Source: an uncultured Coriobacteriaceae bacterium
Lineage (GTDB): Bacteria > Actinomycetota > Coriobacteriia > Coriobacteriales > Atopobiaceae
Assembly (NCBI GenBank): GCA_902793465.1
Contig: CADBDT010000025.1
Location: 1-51,245, forward strand
Direction of reading: 5' to 3'
DNA: 51,245 nt
In this document: positions 8,643 through 18,208 of the stretch, one piece after another
Numbering within the stretch: the first letter of the stretch is position 1
How the letters are laid out: every line of letters starts with the position of its first letter
Notes under the pieces: generated by a model
Databases searched by the model: none
Told to the model about the DNA's origin: nothing
Seen by the model: only the letters and a program-made list of their open reading frames with translations
Made by a program: the position numbers and the translations under genes

Positions 8643-11556
8643 CTACCCGTTAACGCAGGCAGCCTTGCCGGCGTCGTAGCCGCGCGGCACCTGGCCCTGG
8701 GGTAGCACCTGCACGTCGATGGCCTCGGCGCGCTTGGCCAAACCGGTGGTTCCTGCCTCCTTGCCGTCATGAGCCCAGCCGAGCCAGCCGTAGCTCTGGC
8801 TGTGCACGCGGTACCACACGGAGTAGCCGCCCTCCTTGGCCGCCTCGCCCGTAAGCGATATCTTCACCGCCTCCAGGCGCTTTGCCTCGCCGGTGGTACC
8901 AGCCTGCGCGCCGTCGGCGGCGGGCATCCAGCCATTCTTCTGGGCATGCACCTCGTAGGTCACGCCGGCCGCAACGGGCAGACCGGGAACCGTAAGCTTC
9001 ATGGCCTCGAGCCTGCGAGCCTGGCCTGTGGTGCCGAACTCGAGCGCGGACGCTGCCCCGGTCCAGCCCGCCTTCTGGATGTGCACGTCGGCGGTGGCGG
9101 CTCCCACGTAGGAGGCCTCGCCCTCAACGTAGCCCTCGGGCACCTCTCCCTGCGGCAGCACCTGTACCTGCACGGCCTCGACGCGCTTGGCCTGTCCGGA
9201 GGTTCCCGCAGCCTGGCCGTCCTTGGCCCAGCCGAGCCAGCCCCAGGTCTGGGAGTGCACGCGGTACCACACGGAGTAACGGTCTGCCATGTCGCCAGTC
9301 AGTCGGACCTGCAGGGCTTCGAGCCTCTTGGCCTCGCCGGTGGTGCCGCATGTGGCGCCGTCCTTGGCCCAGTCCATCCAGCCCTTGCGCTGCACGTGGC
9401 CGCGGTACTCAATCGAGCCGTCGAAGGGCGCGTTCTCGAGCTTCATCTCAATTGCCTCGAGGCGCTTGGCCTGGCCGGTGGTGCCGCTCTGGTCGCCGTC
9501 GTGGTACCACTGCTGCTCCCAGCCGTGGGACTGCACGTGCGAGCGGTAGGCAACCGAGGCGTCTTGCACTTCGGCGGCCACGGTGTAGGCCTTGATGCCG
9601 AAGTTGTCGATTTCGACCCTATAGTCCGCGGCCTCCGCTCTGGCCTTTTCCACAGTCCAATCCTGCCAGGCGCCATTTTTATACAGGAAGCTCTCGCCCT
9701 CGTTTACCACGCCCTTGGAGTAGAAGGGGAACATCTTTTCCGCCGGCTTCCCTGCGTTCTGCTCGTCGATGAACTCTTTGCTATAGCCGATGGCATACCC
9801 GGCGTCATAGAGGCGCCCGCCGTTATCGCCGACGTGCGATGCGGTTGAGACCACCGCCAGGCGCTGCCCCGACCTCAGGACAATGGGCGTGTCTATGTCG
9901 AGGCGATGGTACCCGCAGTACTCGAAGTTCTTGGACACGCGGTAGAGCAGCCGCCCGTCCGTTGGGCTCGTGGCGCCATCGTTGAGCTGGTAGAGGGCGA
10001 AGGTGATGCGGGTGTTCTCTATGGGTGCAAACGCGGAGACGGCCTTTACCTCCCTGTCTCCTTCGATGTCGAACACGTTTGCCGTGCTGACGACGTTTGG
10101 GTCCCCCGGGTCTATTCGGTCAAAACCTATCTGGGCTGGCATGTAGTCGTACTGCAGGCAGTCGTAGTCGTTGAGCCAGTTGAGGTCGATGGAGAACTCG
10201 TAGGTCTCGGCCTTCGTGAGGCTCTTGTCGTCGTAGGAGATCCAGAAGTAGCCGGTGTGCTTGTCGCCGTCCTTCGCGCCCCACGTGCCCCTGTTCACGA
10301 CGTTGCCGAGCTCGTCGGGGCCGGCGTCGGTCTCGGAGCCCCAGCTGTTCTTCGCGAGCCAGGCGCCGTCGTGCTCGGGGGTCGTCATTGCAGTCAGGTC
10401 TTCGTCTATAATCTGATTGCCTTGTTCGTCGGTTATAAAGTGGCCTTGGGCATCCCTCTTATACACGTCATGGGTGAAGTTGTCCTTGCTATAGTTGTCG
10501 TTCCAGCCCACGATGCACACGGCGTGGTTCATGTTGCGCACCCAGCTGTATTGCGCCCACTTCTCCTGGTTGATGTAGGTGCGATTGCCGCTTTGGTCGG
10601 GTAGGGACTGATCGGCCAGCATGCAGATTGCTACGCCACGGCCATTCAGAATCTCTTGCTTGATGGCCGTTGGACCCGCCGGGTTCAGCGTTTGATCCTC
10701 ATTCCAGTATTCGGGCAGGATGTTGCCGTTCTGAAGAACATACCCAACGGTCCCAAATCGATTGCTCACGCCGTTCTCGTTGGTGGCGGGTATGGACCAG
10801 TCGTCTGTGCCCACATACTCGTCCTTATACTTCATTGCCTCGAGCTGCTTGTTATACGCCTCTTCCAGGGCTTGCTCTTCGGTTGTCCCTGGATTGTCTT
10901 GCAAGTACTTATCCAAAGACTTCCCCATGATGAAATCAAAGTTTTCCTTAATCTCACCGTTGGTGACCTCTTCTTTATGATCTATATAGTATTGTGACTC
11001 AGTGGTTGCACTTGAGCCGCGATAGGGGAACAACATTTCGGGTGCAGGGCCACCGCCCGAAGCGAAGAGCGTCGTTGCATGGAACGGGTCGCCTCCCGAA
11101 TTGATGGCCGTGTTGGAACCATCCTTATGATTCGTAAGGTTCAAGCCCTCGCCTACCTGCGTCGGATCGTCCGCCTCGGTAATGGGGGTAAGCGCAAAAT
11201 TGGCCAAGTGACGCTCGGAAAGGTCGAGTGGCTCGTTTGCGTAGGTGCTGCCCGTTGAAGAAAGGAGCGATGTCTCTGCGGCCGCGATGGCACCAAACGA
11301 CCAGCATGAAGCCCAAGGGTTCTGTTTCTTGACCGGCGTCACCACTCCCTCGTTGCGTAGGTCATATGACGTTGGTAGGCTTGCCTCCGCCCGGACCCCA
11401 GCGTCCTCGTTTTCGTCCTCGCCGTCGTCGATGGCCCATTCGGGGACGTCTCCCCCCCTCGTTTGCCAGCGCCGTCGCGGGTACGGCGCCAAACGCCATG
11501 GCGCCCGCGAGGAGGCCGCACATCAACTTGCGGCCTAGCGTACTCGGTCTGCTCAT
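8643..11556 (-). pseudogene. Secreted papain-like cysteine protease with ChW repeats, split by a G7-tract frameshift
   Basis: The signal peptide (MSRPSTLGRKLMCGLLAG through ATALA, ATG at 11556 after AAGGGAGA) is in one frame. The mature enzyme is in another, open from 11492 to the TAG at 8643. They meet at a run of seven G on the coding strand (11452-11458); six would join ANEGG to DVPEWAIDD in frame. The protease domain is C1A-like: NPWASCWSFG (Cys63 of the downstream frame), MNHAVCIVGWND (His) and WLAKNSWGS (Asn). Six ChW repeats of about 45 aa follow, each with a GW pair and G(T/S)xGxA(K/R)RxEA; such repeats are thought to anchor proteins at the cell surface. The protein could be made by slippage or after a phase change; otherwise the gene is off. 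A base-call error in the homopolymer is also possible. Confidence 0.85.
11452..11458 (-). other. Homopolymeric G7 tract at the signal-peptide junction (candidate contingency locus)
   Basis: Seven C on the plus strand. Six or nine would restore one reading frame from signal peptide to protease; seven puts the signal peptide into a frame reading RRPRMGHRR, which ends about 65 codons further on. Position and length suit slipped-strand variation. Confidence 0.6.
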
Positions 11557-11715
11557 CGCATCTCCCTTCTTCATTACAAGCATGTTCGTGTCTCGTTTGA
11601 GCTTCCGCATTAAAAGTATAGAGGAACCCTCGCTAAAACAGACGGAGGTAAAGGGCAATTTAGGACGAGCGATTGAGAAGTGATCCCAATGCATCCGAAG
11701 GTATGCGGTCCGAAA

Positions 11716-11828
11716 GACGCGTGCCGCTTGGGGATACTCCCCATCGGGCACATCGCGAGTTGCCCATTCCTAAATGGGAGGGACTGTCCGCGTTGTGCCC
11801 GTAGGGGAATATCCCCAAGCGGCACGTC
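11716..11828. repeat. Family B fold-back element, copy B3
   Basis: Arms GACGCGTGCCGCTT GGGGAT onward and ATCCCC AAGCGGCACGTC pair around a loop with its own small stem (CCCATT/AATGGG). It carries CCCCATCGGG left and CCCGTAGGGG right, as in B1. It sits between two divergently transcribed genes, where a terminator is not expected. This largely fills the gap 11557-11912. Confidence 0.85.
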
Positions 11829-11912
11829 CTGCTGCCCCAAATCGGCAGTTCGCCAAAACCAAAACGGACGGTTGAACTATTATGTAAGACAGGTACGTCG
11901 AGGGAGGAAATC

Positions 11913-14609
11913 ATGCGGATTACTTGGCACAAGCCGTTAGCCGTACTGTTGGCTCTTATCTTGGCACTAATGCCCATTACTCCCCCGATGTCATATGCCC
12001 AGCAGGTGCCGAACAATGCCACGGAGGCAGCTGAGCCGTTGGCAGAGGAAGGCAAGGAGACCACGCCGAACGGCAACGCGGGTTCCAACAACACTGCCAC
12101 CGTTACCCAAGAGCACCAGAACGACGGCAACACGACCCCCGCTGCAGATGAACCAGCAAACAACGCCCAAGATGAGGCGCTGGCAACGAACTCCACCTCC
12201 GAGGAAGATCGCACGCCATTGCAGGAAGACCCTCTTTCAGAGGAGATGAGCGACCAAAGTGCGCAGGCAGATGCCAAGACTCAGTCGCTTACCGGCGAGG
12301 AGGCGCTTGGTGTCGAGGCGGAGGCAAGCAAGCCTCACGTTACGTACCATGTGCACCGACAGACGTACGGATGGGAGACCAAGTGGGCCAGGGACGGCGC
12401 CGTGTCTGGAACAACGGGCCAGGCCAAGCGTCTGGAAAGCATTGAGCTCAAGCTCGAGGGTGCGTCGGGCGGCATCCGATACCGTACGCACATCCAGAAG
12501 CAAGGCTGGGTGGGTTGGAGCCAAAACGGAGCCCCGAGCGGCACGACGGGACAGGCCAAGCGGCTCGAGGCCATACGCATAGAGCTTACCGGAAACGTGG
12601 CAAACAATTACGACGTGTGGTACCGCGTCCACGCGCAGACGTACGGTTGGATGGGCTGGGCGAAGAACGGGGCCAATGCAGGCACGGCAACCTATGCCAA
12701 GCGCCTCGAGGCCATACAAATAGTGCTTCTGCCAAAGGGATCGTCTGCACCAAGCAACAACTACGGCGGCGTAAGTCGTGCAACCGCAGCCCCCTACGTT
12801 ACCCGCCTCCTACAGTACAAAACCCACGTGCAGACCTTTGGCTGGCAGGACTGGAGGTACGACGGAGCCGTTAGCGGAACAAGCGGCCTGGCCAAGCGAC
12901 TGGAGGCCATAAACATCTCCTTTGCCGACCAACCATACAGCGGAGACGTTGAGTACTGCACCCATGTTCAGACGTATGGATGGCTGGGCTGGAAGCGCAA
13001 CGGCGCCATGAGCGGCACCTCGGGACAGGCAAAGCGCATGGAGGCCATTCGAATCCAGCTAACCGGGCAGATGGCGCAGCACTACGACATATGGTATAGG
13101 GTGCACGCCCAGACGTTTGGCTGGATGGGCTGGACCAAAAACGGAAGTCAGGCAGGAACGGCGGGGCTCGCCAAGAGGCTCGAAGCCATACAGATCGTTC
13201 TTGTTGCCAAGGGCGCAGCAGCTCCCTCCGCCTCATACGGCGGCGTGCGGCAGTCAACGTCTCAAGCTTTTAGCACAAGCGCTCCCACCACGACCAGCGC
13301 CACGCCGACGCGCGGCCCCAAATCCGCCGGTAGCCTAAGCGTAAAGGGCTCGCAGCTGGTAGACCAAAAGGGCAACCCCATACAGCTAAGGGGCATAAGC
13401 ACCCACGGACTCGCGTGGTATCCCGGCTACGTTAACGATGCCTGCTTCAAACAGCTGCGTAACCAGTGGAACGCAAACGTGGTGCGCCTTGCAATGTATA
13501 CCGAGGAATACGGCGGCTACTGCTCGGGAGGAAACAAGAGCAGCCTTACCGCCCTTGTGAAGAAGGGTGTTCAGCTCGCAGCGAGCAACGACCTCTATGC
13601 CATCGTGGACTGGCACATACTCTCCGACGGAAACCCCAACCGCCACGTAAACGAGGCAAAGGCGTTCTTCGCAGACATGTCCGCCACCTTTAAGAACAAC
13701 AACAATGTTATATACGAGATATGCAACGAGCCCAACGGCGGCACCAGCTGGAACGACATAAAGCAGTATGCAAACCAGGTTATTCCGCAAATCCGCAAAA
13801 ACGATCCGGATGCCATAATAATTGTGGGCACGCCAACCTGGTCGCAGGAAGTCGACAAGGCCGCCGCCAGTCCCCTCCCGCAGACAAACGTAATGTATGC
13901 CCTGCACTTCTACGCCTCAACGCACAAGGACGACCTGCGCAATCGCATGGTTAGTGCAACACGGAGCGGCCTGCCCATATTCGTGAGCGAGTTTGGTATT
14001 TGTGACGCCAGCGGCAACGGCGCAATAGACCAGGGCTCCGCCAACTCGTGGGTAACCACTATGAACAGCCTGGGAATAAGCTGGTGCATGTGGAGCCTTT
14101 CCAACAAGGCCGAGTCCGCCTCCGCAATTAAGAGCAGCTGCAGCGCAACCTCTGGATTCGGAACTGGAGACCTTACGACCTCGGGCGCCTGGCTGCTAAA
14201 GGCGCTCAACGGCACGCTTCCCGCCGGTACCGACAGCTCCAAGAGCAGCACCTCCTCGGGCGGAACGGCAGCTCCGCAGCCTGCAGGACAGACTGTAACC
14301 TTTACGTCGGGCTCGCTCGCCTGCAAGGCCGTGCTTACGAACAGCTGGCCGGAAGGCAGCGGAAAGATGGTCTATCAGTACGACCTGTCCATTACCAACA
14401 AGGGAGCCGCGCGTTCCTCCTGGAGCTTTGCCTTGCCGTTTAGCAGTGCCGTTTCGTACGTCAACGGCTGGAACGCCACGTTTGCTGCCAACGGGTCAAA
14501 GGTTTCCGTAGCAAACGCCTCCTATAACGGCTCTCTTGCGTCCGGGGCAACAATCTCGGGCATTGGTCTACAGGTACGAGGACCTTCTGGTCTTGTGGTC
14601 AAGCCGTAG
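11913..14609 (+). CDS. Secreted GH5 cellulase with six ChW repeats and C-terminal carbohydrate-binding domain
   Basis: 898 aa; GGAGGAAATC precedes the ATG. A signal peptide (residues 1 to about 29, ending SYA) is followed by an acidic Thr/Asn/Ala linker. Six ChW repeats lie at about 142-430 in two sets of three; the last is VWYRVHAQTYGW-like and each carries the KRLEAI signature. A GH5 endoglucanase domain spans about 474-770: QLRGISTHGL, VDWHIL, acid/base E606 in EICNEPNGG, nucleophile E693 in VSEFG. The last about 105 aa (VTFTSGSLACKAVLTNSW, then SWSFALPF) resemble a CBM2-type binding module. It should cleave beta-1,4-glucan at the cell surface. It is transcribed divergently from the ChW-repeat protease, so the two may share anchoring and regulation. 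Confidence 0.92.
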   Translation: MRITWHKPLAVLLALILALMPITPPMSYAQQVPNNATEAAEPLAEEGKETTPNGNAGSNNTATVTQEHQNDGNTTPAADEPANNAQDEALATNSTSEEDRTPLQEDPLSEEMSDQSAQADAKTQSLTGEEALGVEAEASKPHVTYHVHRQTYGWETKWARDGAVSGTTGQAKRLESIELKLEGASGGIRYRTHIQKQGWVGWSQNGAPSGTTGQAKRLEAIRIELTGNVANNYDVWYRVHAQTYGWMGWAKNGANAGTATYAKRLEAIQIVLLPKGSSAPSNNYGGVSRATAAPYVTRLLQYKTHVQTFGWQDWRYDGAVSGTSGLAKRLEAINISFADQPYSGDVEYCTHVQTYGWLGWKRNGAMSGTSGQAKRMEAIRIQLTGQMAQHYDIWYRVHAQTFGWMGWTKNGSQAGTAGLAKRLEAIQIVLVAKGAAAPSASYGGVRQSTSQAFSTSAPTTTSATPTRGPKSAGSLSVKGSQLVDQKGNPIQLRGISTHGLAWYPGYVNDACFKQLRNQWNANVVRLAMYTEEYGGYCSGGNKSSLTALVKKGVQLAASNDLYAIVDWHILSDGNPNRHVNEAKAFFADMSATFKNNNNVIYEICNEPNGGTSWNDIKQYANQVIPQIRKNDPDAIIIVGTPTWSQEVDKAAASPLPQTNVMYALHFYASTHKDDLRNRMVSATRSGLPIFVSEFGICDASGNGAIDQGSANSWVTTMNSLGISWCMWSLSNKAESASAIKSSCSATSGFGTGDLTTSGAWLLKALNGTLPAGTDSSKSSTSSGGTAAPQPAGQTVTFTSGSLACKAVLTNSWPEGSGKMVYQYDLSITNKGAARSSWSFALPFSSAVSYVNGWNATFAANGSKVSVANASYNGSLASGATISGIGLQVRGPSGLVVKP

Positions 14610-14677
14610 ACAGTCGAGGCCGACCATAAATTAGGGACTGTCCCCCATCTGTGGTTCTATCACCTGATGCGTCCAGC

Positions 14678-14745
14678 TGGAACGGAACACATAACGTCCC
14701 CTGTTCCATGCATGTGGTGGAACAGGGGACGTGTTTTGCGTTCCA
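14678..14745. repeat. Fold-back hairpin with GTCCCCTGTTCCA core
   Basis: ACGTCCCCTGTTCCA (14694-14708) pairs perfectly with 14718-14732. The stem extends outward as TGGAACG.../...CGTTCCA with a bulge. Lying 70 bp after the cellulase stop, it may act as its terminator. A half copy (GGAACGCAAAACACGTCCCC and onward) recurs at 15144-15170. Confidence 0.7.
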
Positions 14746-14967
14746 CGCTGAGGGCCCCTCCCCGTAGTTAGGCAATGCCGAGGGCCAGTGGAGACGGAAA
14801 GCCAAAAGACCCCTTTTCCACGAATGCATATAAGGTGGGCCAGAGCGGTGATGGCCGAGCGCAAGAGTGCTGCGAGGACCTACTCGCGCGGCTCGGGCTG
14901 GATTCGCGCGCACAATTGCGGCGTGCCTTAGCAAAATCGCAGGTCGCAAAGACCGACGGAAGGCTGT

Positions 14968-15017
14968 TTTGGTAGTTGTGTTCTCCACAGACGCTTTCCG
15001 AGAACACAACTACCAAA
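14968..15017. repeat. Perfect 18-bp-arm hairpin
   Basis: TTTGGTAGTTGTGTTCTC (14968-14985) is exactly complementary to 15000-15017, with a 14-nt loop. No gene lies within 350 bp on either side, so it is not an obvious terminator. Confidence 0.8.
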
Positions 15018-15070
15018 CGAGGACATAAATATCGGTAAAACCCCAGTTGGCGTCCGTCCGCAGATGTCCC

Positions 15071-15123
15071 CTCCCGCAGTTGTGAACTCTCCATTCTTCG
15101 GCTCGAGTTCACAACTGCGGGAG
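15071..15123. repeat. Perfect 19-bp-arm hairpin
   Basis: CTCCCGCAGTTGTGAACTC (15071-15089) pairs exactly with 15105-15123. The inner AGTTGTG(A/T)(A/T)CTC resembles the arm of the hairpin at 14968, suggesting the two are related. Both lie in the gene-free stretch 14610-16024. Confidence 0.8.
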
Positions 15124-15217
15124 AGCGCCTACCACAGCAAGATGGAACGCAAAACACGTCCCCCGTTCCACGACGGCCAGGCGGGGACGGCGGGCGGAGG
15201 GCAATCGGAGGCCGGGC

Positions 15218-15764
15218 AAAATGCACGCGGATGCGTGATGTTATACGCCTCAACCGCATCCGCGTGCGTCTGGGAAGCCGGATGCGGCGGAAATGCACGC
15301 CATTGCGTGTGGTCGCCAGACACTACACGCAACCTCGTGCATTTGCGGAGCCGCACGCAGCTGAAACGAACGTTTTTGCGTGTAGTCGCCAGCACTACCC
15401 GCAACCTCGTGCATCTGCGGAGCCGCACGCAGCTGAAACGCACGCTTTTGCGTGTAGTCGCCAGCACTACCCGCAACCTCGTGCATTTTGTCGACCGCGC
15501 GCCCACGAAACGCACGCCGTTGCGTGTAGTGGACCGGTACTGCACGCAACGGCGTGCATTTGCACCGCATCATCGGAATAAAATGCATGCGCGTGCGTGG
15601 TATCGGTCATGACTGCACGCACCCGCGTGCATTTGCACAGCGTTGTTGGCGGGAAATGCATGCGAGTGCGTTATGTCTGGTCGAACTATACGCATTCACG
15701 TGTGTTTAACTGCCTATGCGGCGCGAAATGCACGCGCGTGCGTGGTATCGGCCTTGTGGTTATC
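15218..15764. repeat. Tandem array of eight palindromic units, 72-73 bp period
   Basis: Units start at 15218, 15290, 15363, 15435, 15507, 15580, 15653 and 15725; the last is partial. Each is an imperfect hairpin: AAATGCACGC, two bases, TTGCGTGTAGT, a loop of about 8 nt, then ACTACACGCAAC and CGTGCATTT, followed by about 15 nt of spacer. Units 2-4 share the spacer GAGCCGCACGCAGCT. In units 1 and 5 the arms vary but remain complementary (GCGGATGCG/CGCATCCGC; GCCGTTGCGTG/CACGCAACGGC). It lies about 260-800 bp upstream of the HtrA gene and is not coding by appearance. Confidence 0.9.
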
Positions 15765-16024
15765 AATACTGCAGTCTGTACACTAAACATGCCCAAGAGA
15801 AGTCGCTACCAACTCGTTGTTGTCCATCTAGACGGACAACAAACTCGCGCCACGGGCCGCGGGCAAACAGTCCTGCGCCACCTCGCATTCACCTTTCATT
15901 CAGCATCTTTCAGCTAACAAAAAGCCTTGTTTCACCTCTGTGGAACGCCTCTTTGCTCACTTTGGCGGCCTTAAAGCAGGGGTATATACATAGCGAGAGC
16001 AAAGCAAGCAGAGAGGAAGGCTCG

Positions 16025-17335
16025 ATGATGAACGACTACAACAACAACTACAACCCCCGTCGCTACCCCATGCCCGGATACGACTACCAACCGGAACCTC
16101 AGCAGCAGAAGAACACCTCTGGCATCAAAGCCGTCATAGGCGGAGCCGTGGCTGGAGCCGCGGTGTCGGCAGCACTTGTTGCCGCCCTCATGGGTACCGG
16201 AGTTCTGAGCACCAACAACGGATCTGGAAGCACGGCCGCGCAAAACCGCTCGCAGGCAATTACCCTTACGGCCGCCAGCGACGATGCCACCACATCCGAG
16301 GCCGTGGCCGCCAAGTGCCTTCCTTCGGTTGTGTCCATTAACGTGGAGACCGCCGAGGGCGCAGGAATCGGATCCGGCGTAATACTGGATACCGACGGCA
16401 ACATTATTACCAACTGGCACGTTGCGGGTGACGCAACCAACATTACCGTTACCATGGACGGCCAGACCTACGATGCCACGCTCGTTGGCGGGGACGCATC
16501 CAGCGATATCGCGGTTATCCACGCCGACTTTAAGGATGCGCTCGTTACCCCCATCGAGGTCGGCGACTCCTCGTCGCTGGTCGTGGGAGACTGGGTAATG
16601 ACCCTGGGCAGCCCCCTCGGACTGGACCAGTCCGTGTCCTCCGGCATCGTAAGCGCCTTGTACCGCAACCAGCTTATGGCCGATACCAGCGGAAACACGC
16701 TCTACACCAACCTCATTCAGGTAGACGCAGCCATTAACGGCGGAAACTCCGGCGGCGCGTTGGTAAACGAGCAGGGACAGCTGGTGGGTATCAACTCGCT
16801 CTTGGCCGACGCGTCGGGTAGCGGATCGTTCTCGGGCATTGGCTTTGCCATCCCCGGCAACTACGCCGTAGACATTGCCAACAAGGTAATTGCCGGCGAG
16901 CAGGTAACGCATGCCTACATTGGCCTTTCGTGCGCAACGGTTAACGAGCAGAACGCGCAGGAAAACCGCCTCTCCACCAGCGAGGGCGCATACGTGGCGG
17001 AGGTTGCGCAAAACGGTCCCGCACAGGCAGCCGGCATCCAGAGCGGCGACATCGTAACCAAGATTGGCGATGAGAAGATAACCTCTGCCGACAGCCTGCT
17101 CCTGGCGGTACGCACCCACGCGGTCGGCGACACGGTTGACGTGGAGTTCGTGCGCAACGGCAAGACACAAAGCGTAAAGGTTACGCTTGGATCCGACGAG
17201 GCCCTGCAGGCTTCTCAGGAAAAGCAGGCGCAACAGCAAGAGGAGGCCCAAAAGCAGCAGATGGAGCAGTACCAGCAGTTTATGGAGCAGTTCCAAAACC
17301 AGAACTCCTCCCGCAACCAGATGATGCCCTGGTAA
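16025..17335 (+). CDS. Membrane-anchored HtrA/DegP-like serine protease with PDZ domain
   Basis: 436 aa from the first of two adjacent ATGs, after GAGAGGAAGG; the open frame continues upstream into the repeat array but lacks a site there. A cytoplasmic Asn/Tyr/Pro-rich head is followed by one membrane segment (about residues 35-60). The S1C protease domain has the triad H132 (ITNWHV), D161 (SSDIAV) and S242 (GGNSGGAL). One PDZ domain (about 300-390, IGLSCATV, GDIVTKIGDEKITS) is followed by a Gln/Glu/Met-rich tail. Such proteins degrade or refold damaged exported proteins and respond to envelope stress. TATATA at about 15990 could be its -10. Confidence 0.93.
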   Translation: MMNDYNNNYNPRRYPMPGYDYQPEPQQQKNTSGIKAVIGGAVAGAAVSAALVAALMGTGVLSTNNGSGSTAAQNRSQAITLTAASDDATTSEAVAAKCLPSVVSINVETAEGAGIGSGVILDTDGNIITNWHVAGDATNITVTMDGQTYDATLVGGDASSDIAVIHADFKDALVTPIEVGDSSSLVVGDWVMTLGSPLGLDQSVSSGIVSALYRNQLMADTSGNTLYTNLIQVDAAINGGNSGGALVNEQGQLVGINSLLADASGSGSFSGIGFAIPGNYAVDIANKVIAGEQVTHAYIGLSCATVNEQNAQENRLSTSEGAYVAEVAQNGPAQAAGIQSGDIVTKIGDEKITSADSLLLAVRTHAVGDTVDVEFVRNGKTQSVKVTLGSDEALQASQEKQAQQQEEAQKQQMEQYQQFMEQFQNQNSSRNQMMPW

Positions 17336-17396
17336 GTAGGTCTCGGACCCGTTCCCAAACAAAGGCCATACACAACAGCTGGAACGGGAAACAGAT

Positions 17397-17452
17397 AGGG
17401 ACAAGCCCCTTGGCGACGGTTGGCAACAACCAAAGCCATGGGGCTTGTCCCT
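17397..17452. terminator. Bidirectional terminator hairpin between htrA-like and PepSY genes
   Basis: AGGGACAAGCCCC pairs with GGGGCTTGTCCCT, with an inner GGTTG/CAACC stem. It lies between two convergent genes. T-runs are poor on both sides. Confidence 0.6.
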
Positions 17453-17521
17453 AGCGCGGGACCTATCAAGGGGGAGTACCCCTCTTGGGCCGCTATTTTG
17501 ATTCCTTTCTTGCCGTGCGCC

Positions 17522-18208
17522 CTATGCCTCTGCGGGCCACTCAGTGCCCTCGACAGGGTTTCCCTGATCGTCGAGGAGAGTGCGGGTGCCAGCGTGGGTC
17601 TGGTCGGCACCATAGGTGTGACCATCGATAGCGTCCACGTTAACGCTGTAGTGAACATCGCCCAGATCGAGTTCGACCACGTAGTATACGGTTCCGCCGC
17701 CGGTGATGGGACCCTTGGCAGTTACGTTCATGGCCTCGCCCTTGGCAGCTCCGCCCGCGCCAACGTACTTGCAGGCAATTGCGATGCACTCCTCACGGGA
17801 GAGCTTGGCCTCGAGACCGGAGTTGCTCTTCTCTGCCTGCGGCTGGCTCTGCTGCTGGGTGGCCTGCTTTACGGGTTGTGCCGCGGGCTTGCTCTGCTGC
17901 TGCGCAGGCTGGGCTGCCGGCTTGTTGGCCTGCTGCTGGCTCGCCTGCTGTACTGCGGGCTTGCTCTGCTGCTGAGTCGCAGGCTTGGAAGCACGCTTGG
18001 TGGAGGTCTTCTGCGCCGTACCCGTCTGCGTGGCTACTGGCGCTTGACCAGGCGATTTACCGACCCCAGCTATACATACCGCACCAACTCCGCCTATCGC
18101 GAGCACGCCTGCGAGCGCGAGAGCCACGATGCCCGCCTTGCGCTTACTCTTGCCGTTGCCATAAGCGTTCTGGTTCATGTGCTTTGCCTGGTTGTTTACC
18201 TTCGTCAT
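17522..18208 (-). CDS. Exported PepSY-domain protein with Gln/Ala/Lys-rich stalk
   Basis: About 228 aa from the ATG at 18208 (MTKVNNQAKH); no strong ribosome site precedes it, and a GTG three codons earlier is possible. A basic N-terminus and one hydrophobic segment (IVALALAGVLAIGGVGAV) give export or membrane anchoring. About 75 aa of Gln/Ala/Lys/Pro-rich low complexity (QQQSKPA-like repeats) follow. The C-terminal about 85 aa (LSREECIAIACKYVGA, then YYVVELDLGDVHYSVNVDA) match the PepSY fold, often linked with inhibition of secreted proteases. It is convergent with the HtrA gene, so a functional link is possible but unproven. Confidence 0.78.
   Translation of the reverse strand: MTKVNNQAKHMNQNAYGNGKSKRKAGIVALALAGVLAIGGVGAVCIAGVGKSPGQAPVATQTGTAQKTSTKRASKPATQQQSKPAVQQASQQQANKPAAQPAQQQSKPAAQPVKQATQQQSQPQAEKSNSGLEAKLSREECIAIACKYVGAGGAAKGEAMNVTAKGPITGGGTVYYVVELDLGDVHYSVNVDAIDGHTYGADQTHAGTRTLLDDQGNPVEGTEWPAEA

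Noticed and set aside
15064..15612. Open reading frames through the 72-bp array on both strands
   Set aside because: They arise because the period is often a multiple of three; the products are repeats of Arg/His/Cys-rich words, with no ribosome site or family match.
15218..15764. Possible CRISPR array
   Set aside because: The repeat is palindromic over most of its length, spacers are short and partly conserved, the unit is about 72 bp with strong divergence between units, and no cas gene is nearby.
15716..16024. Upstream extension of the HtrA reading frame
   Set aside because: It begins inside the repeat array, has no ribosome site and no protein-like sequence; the ATG at 16025 has a good site and a typical N-terminus.
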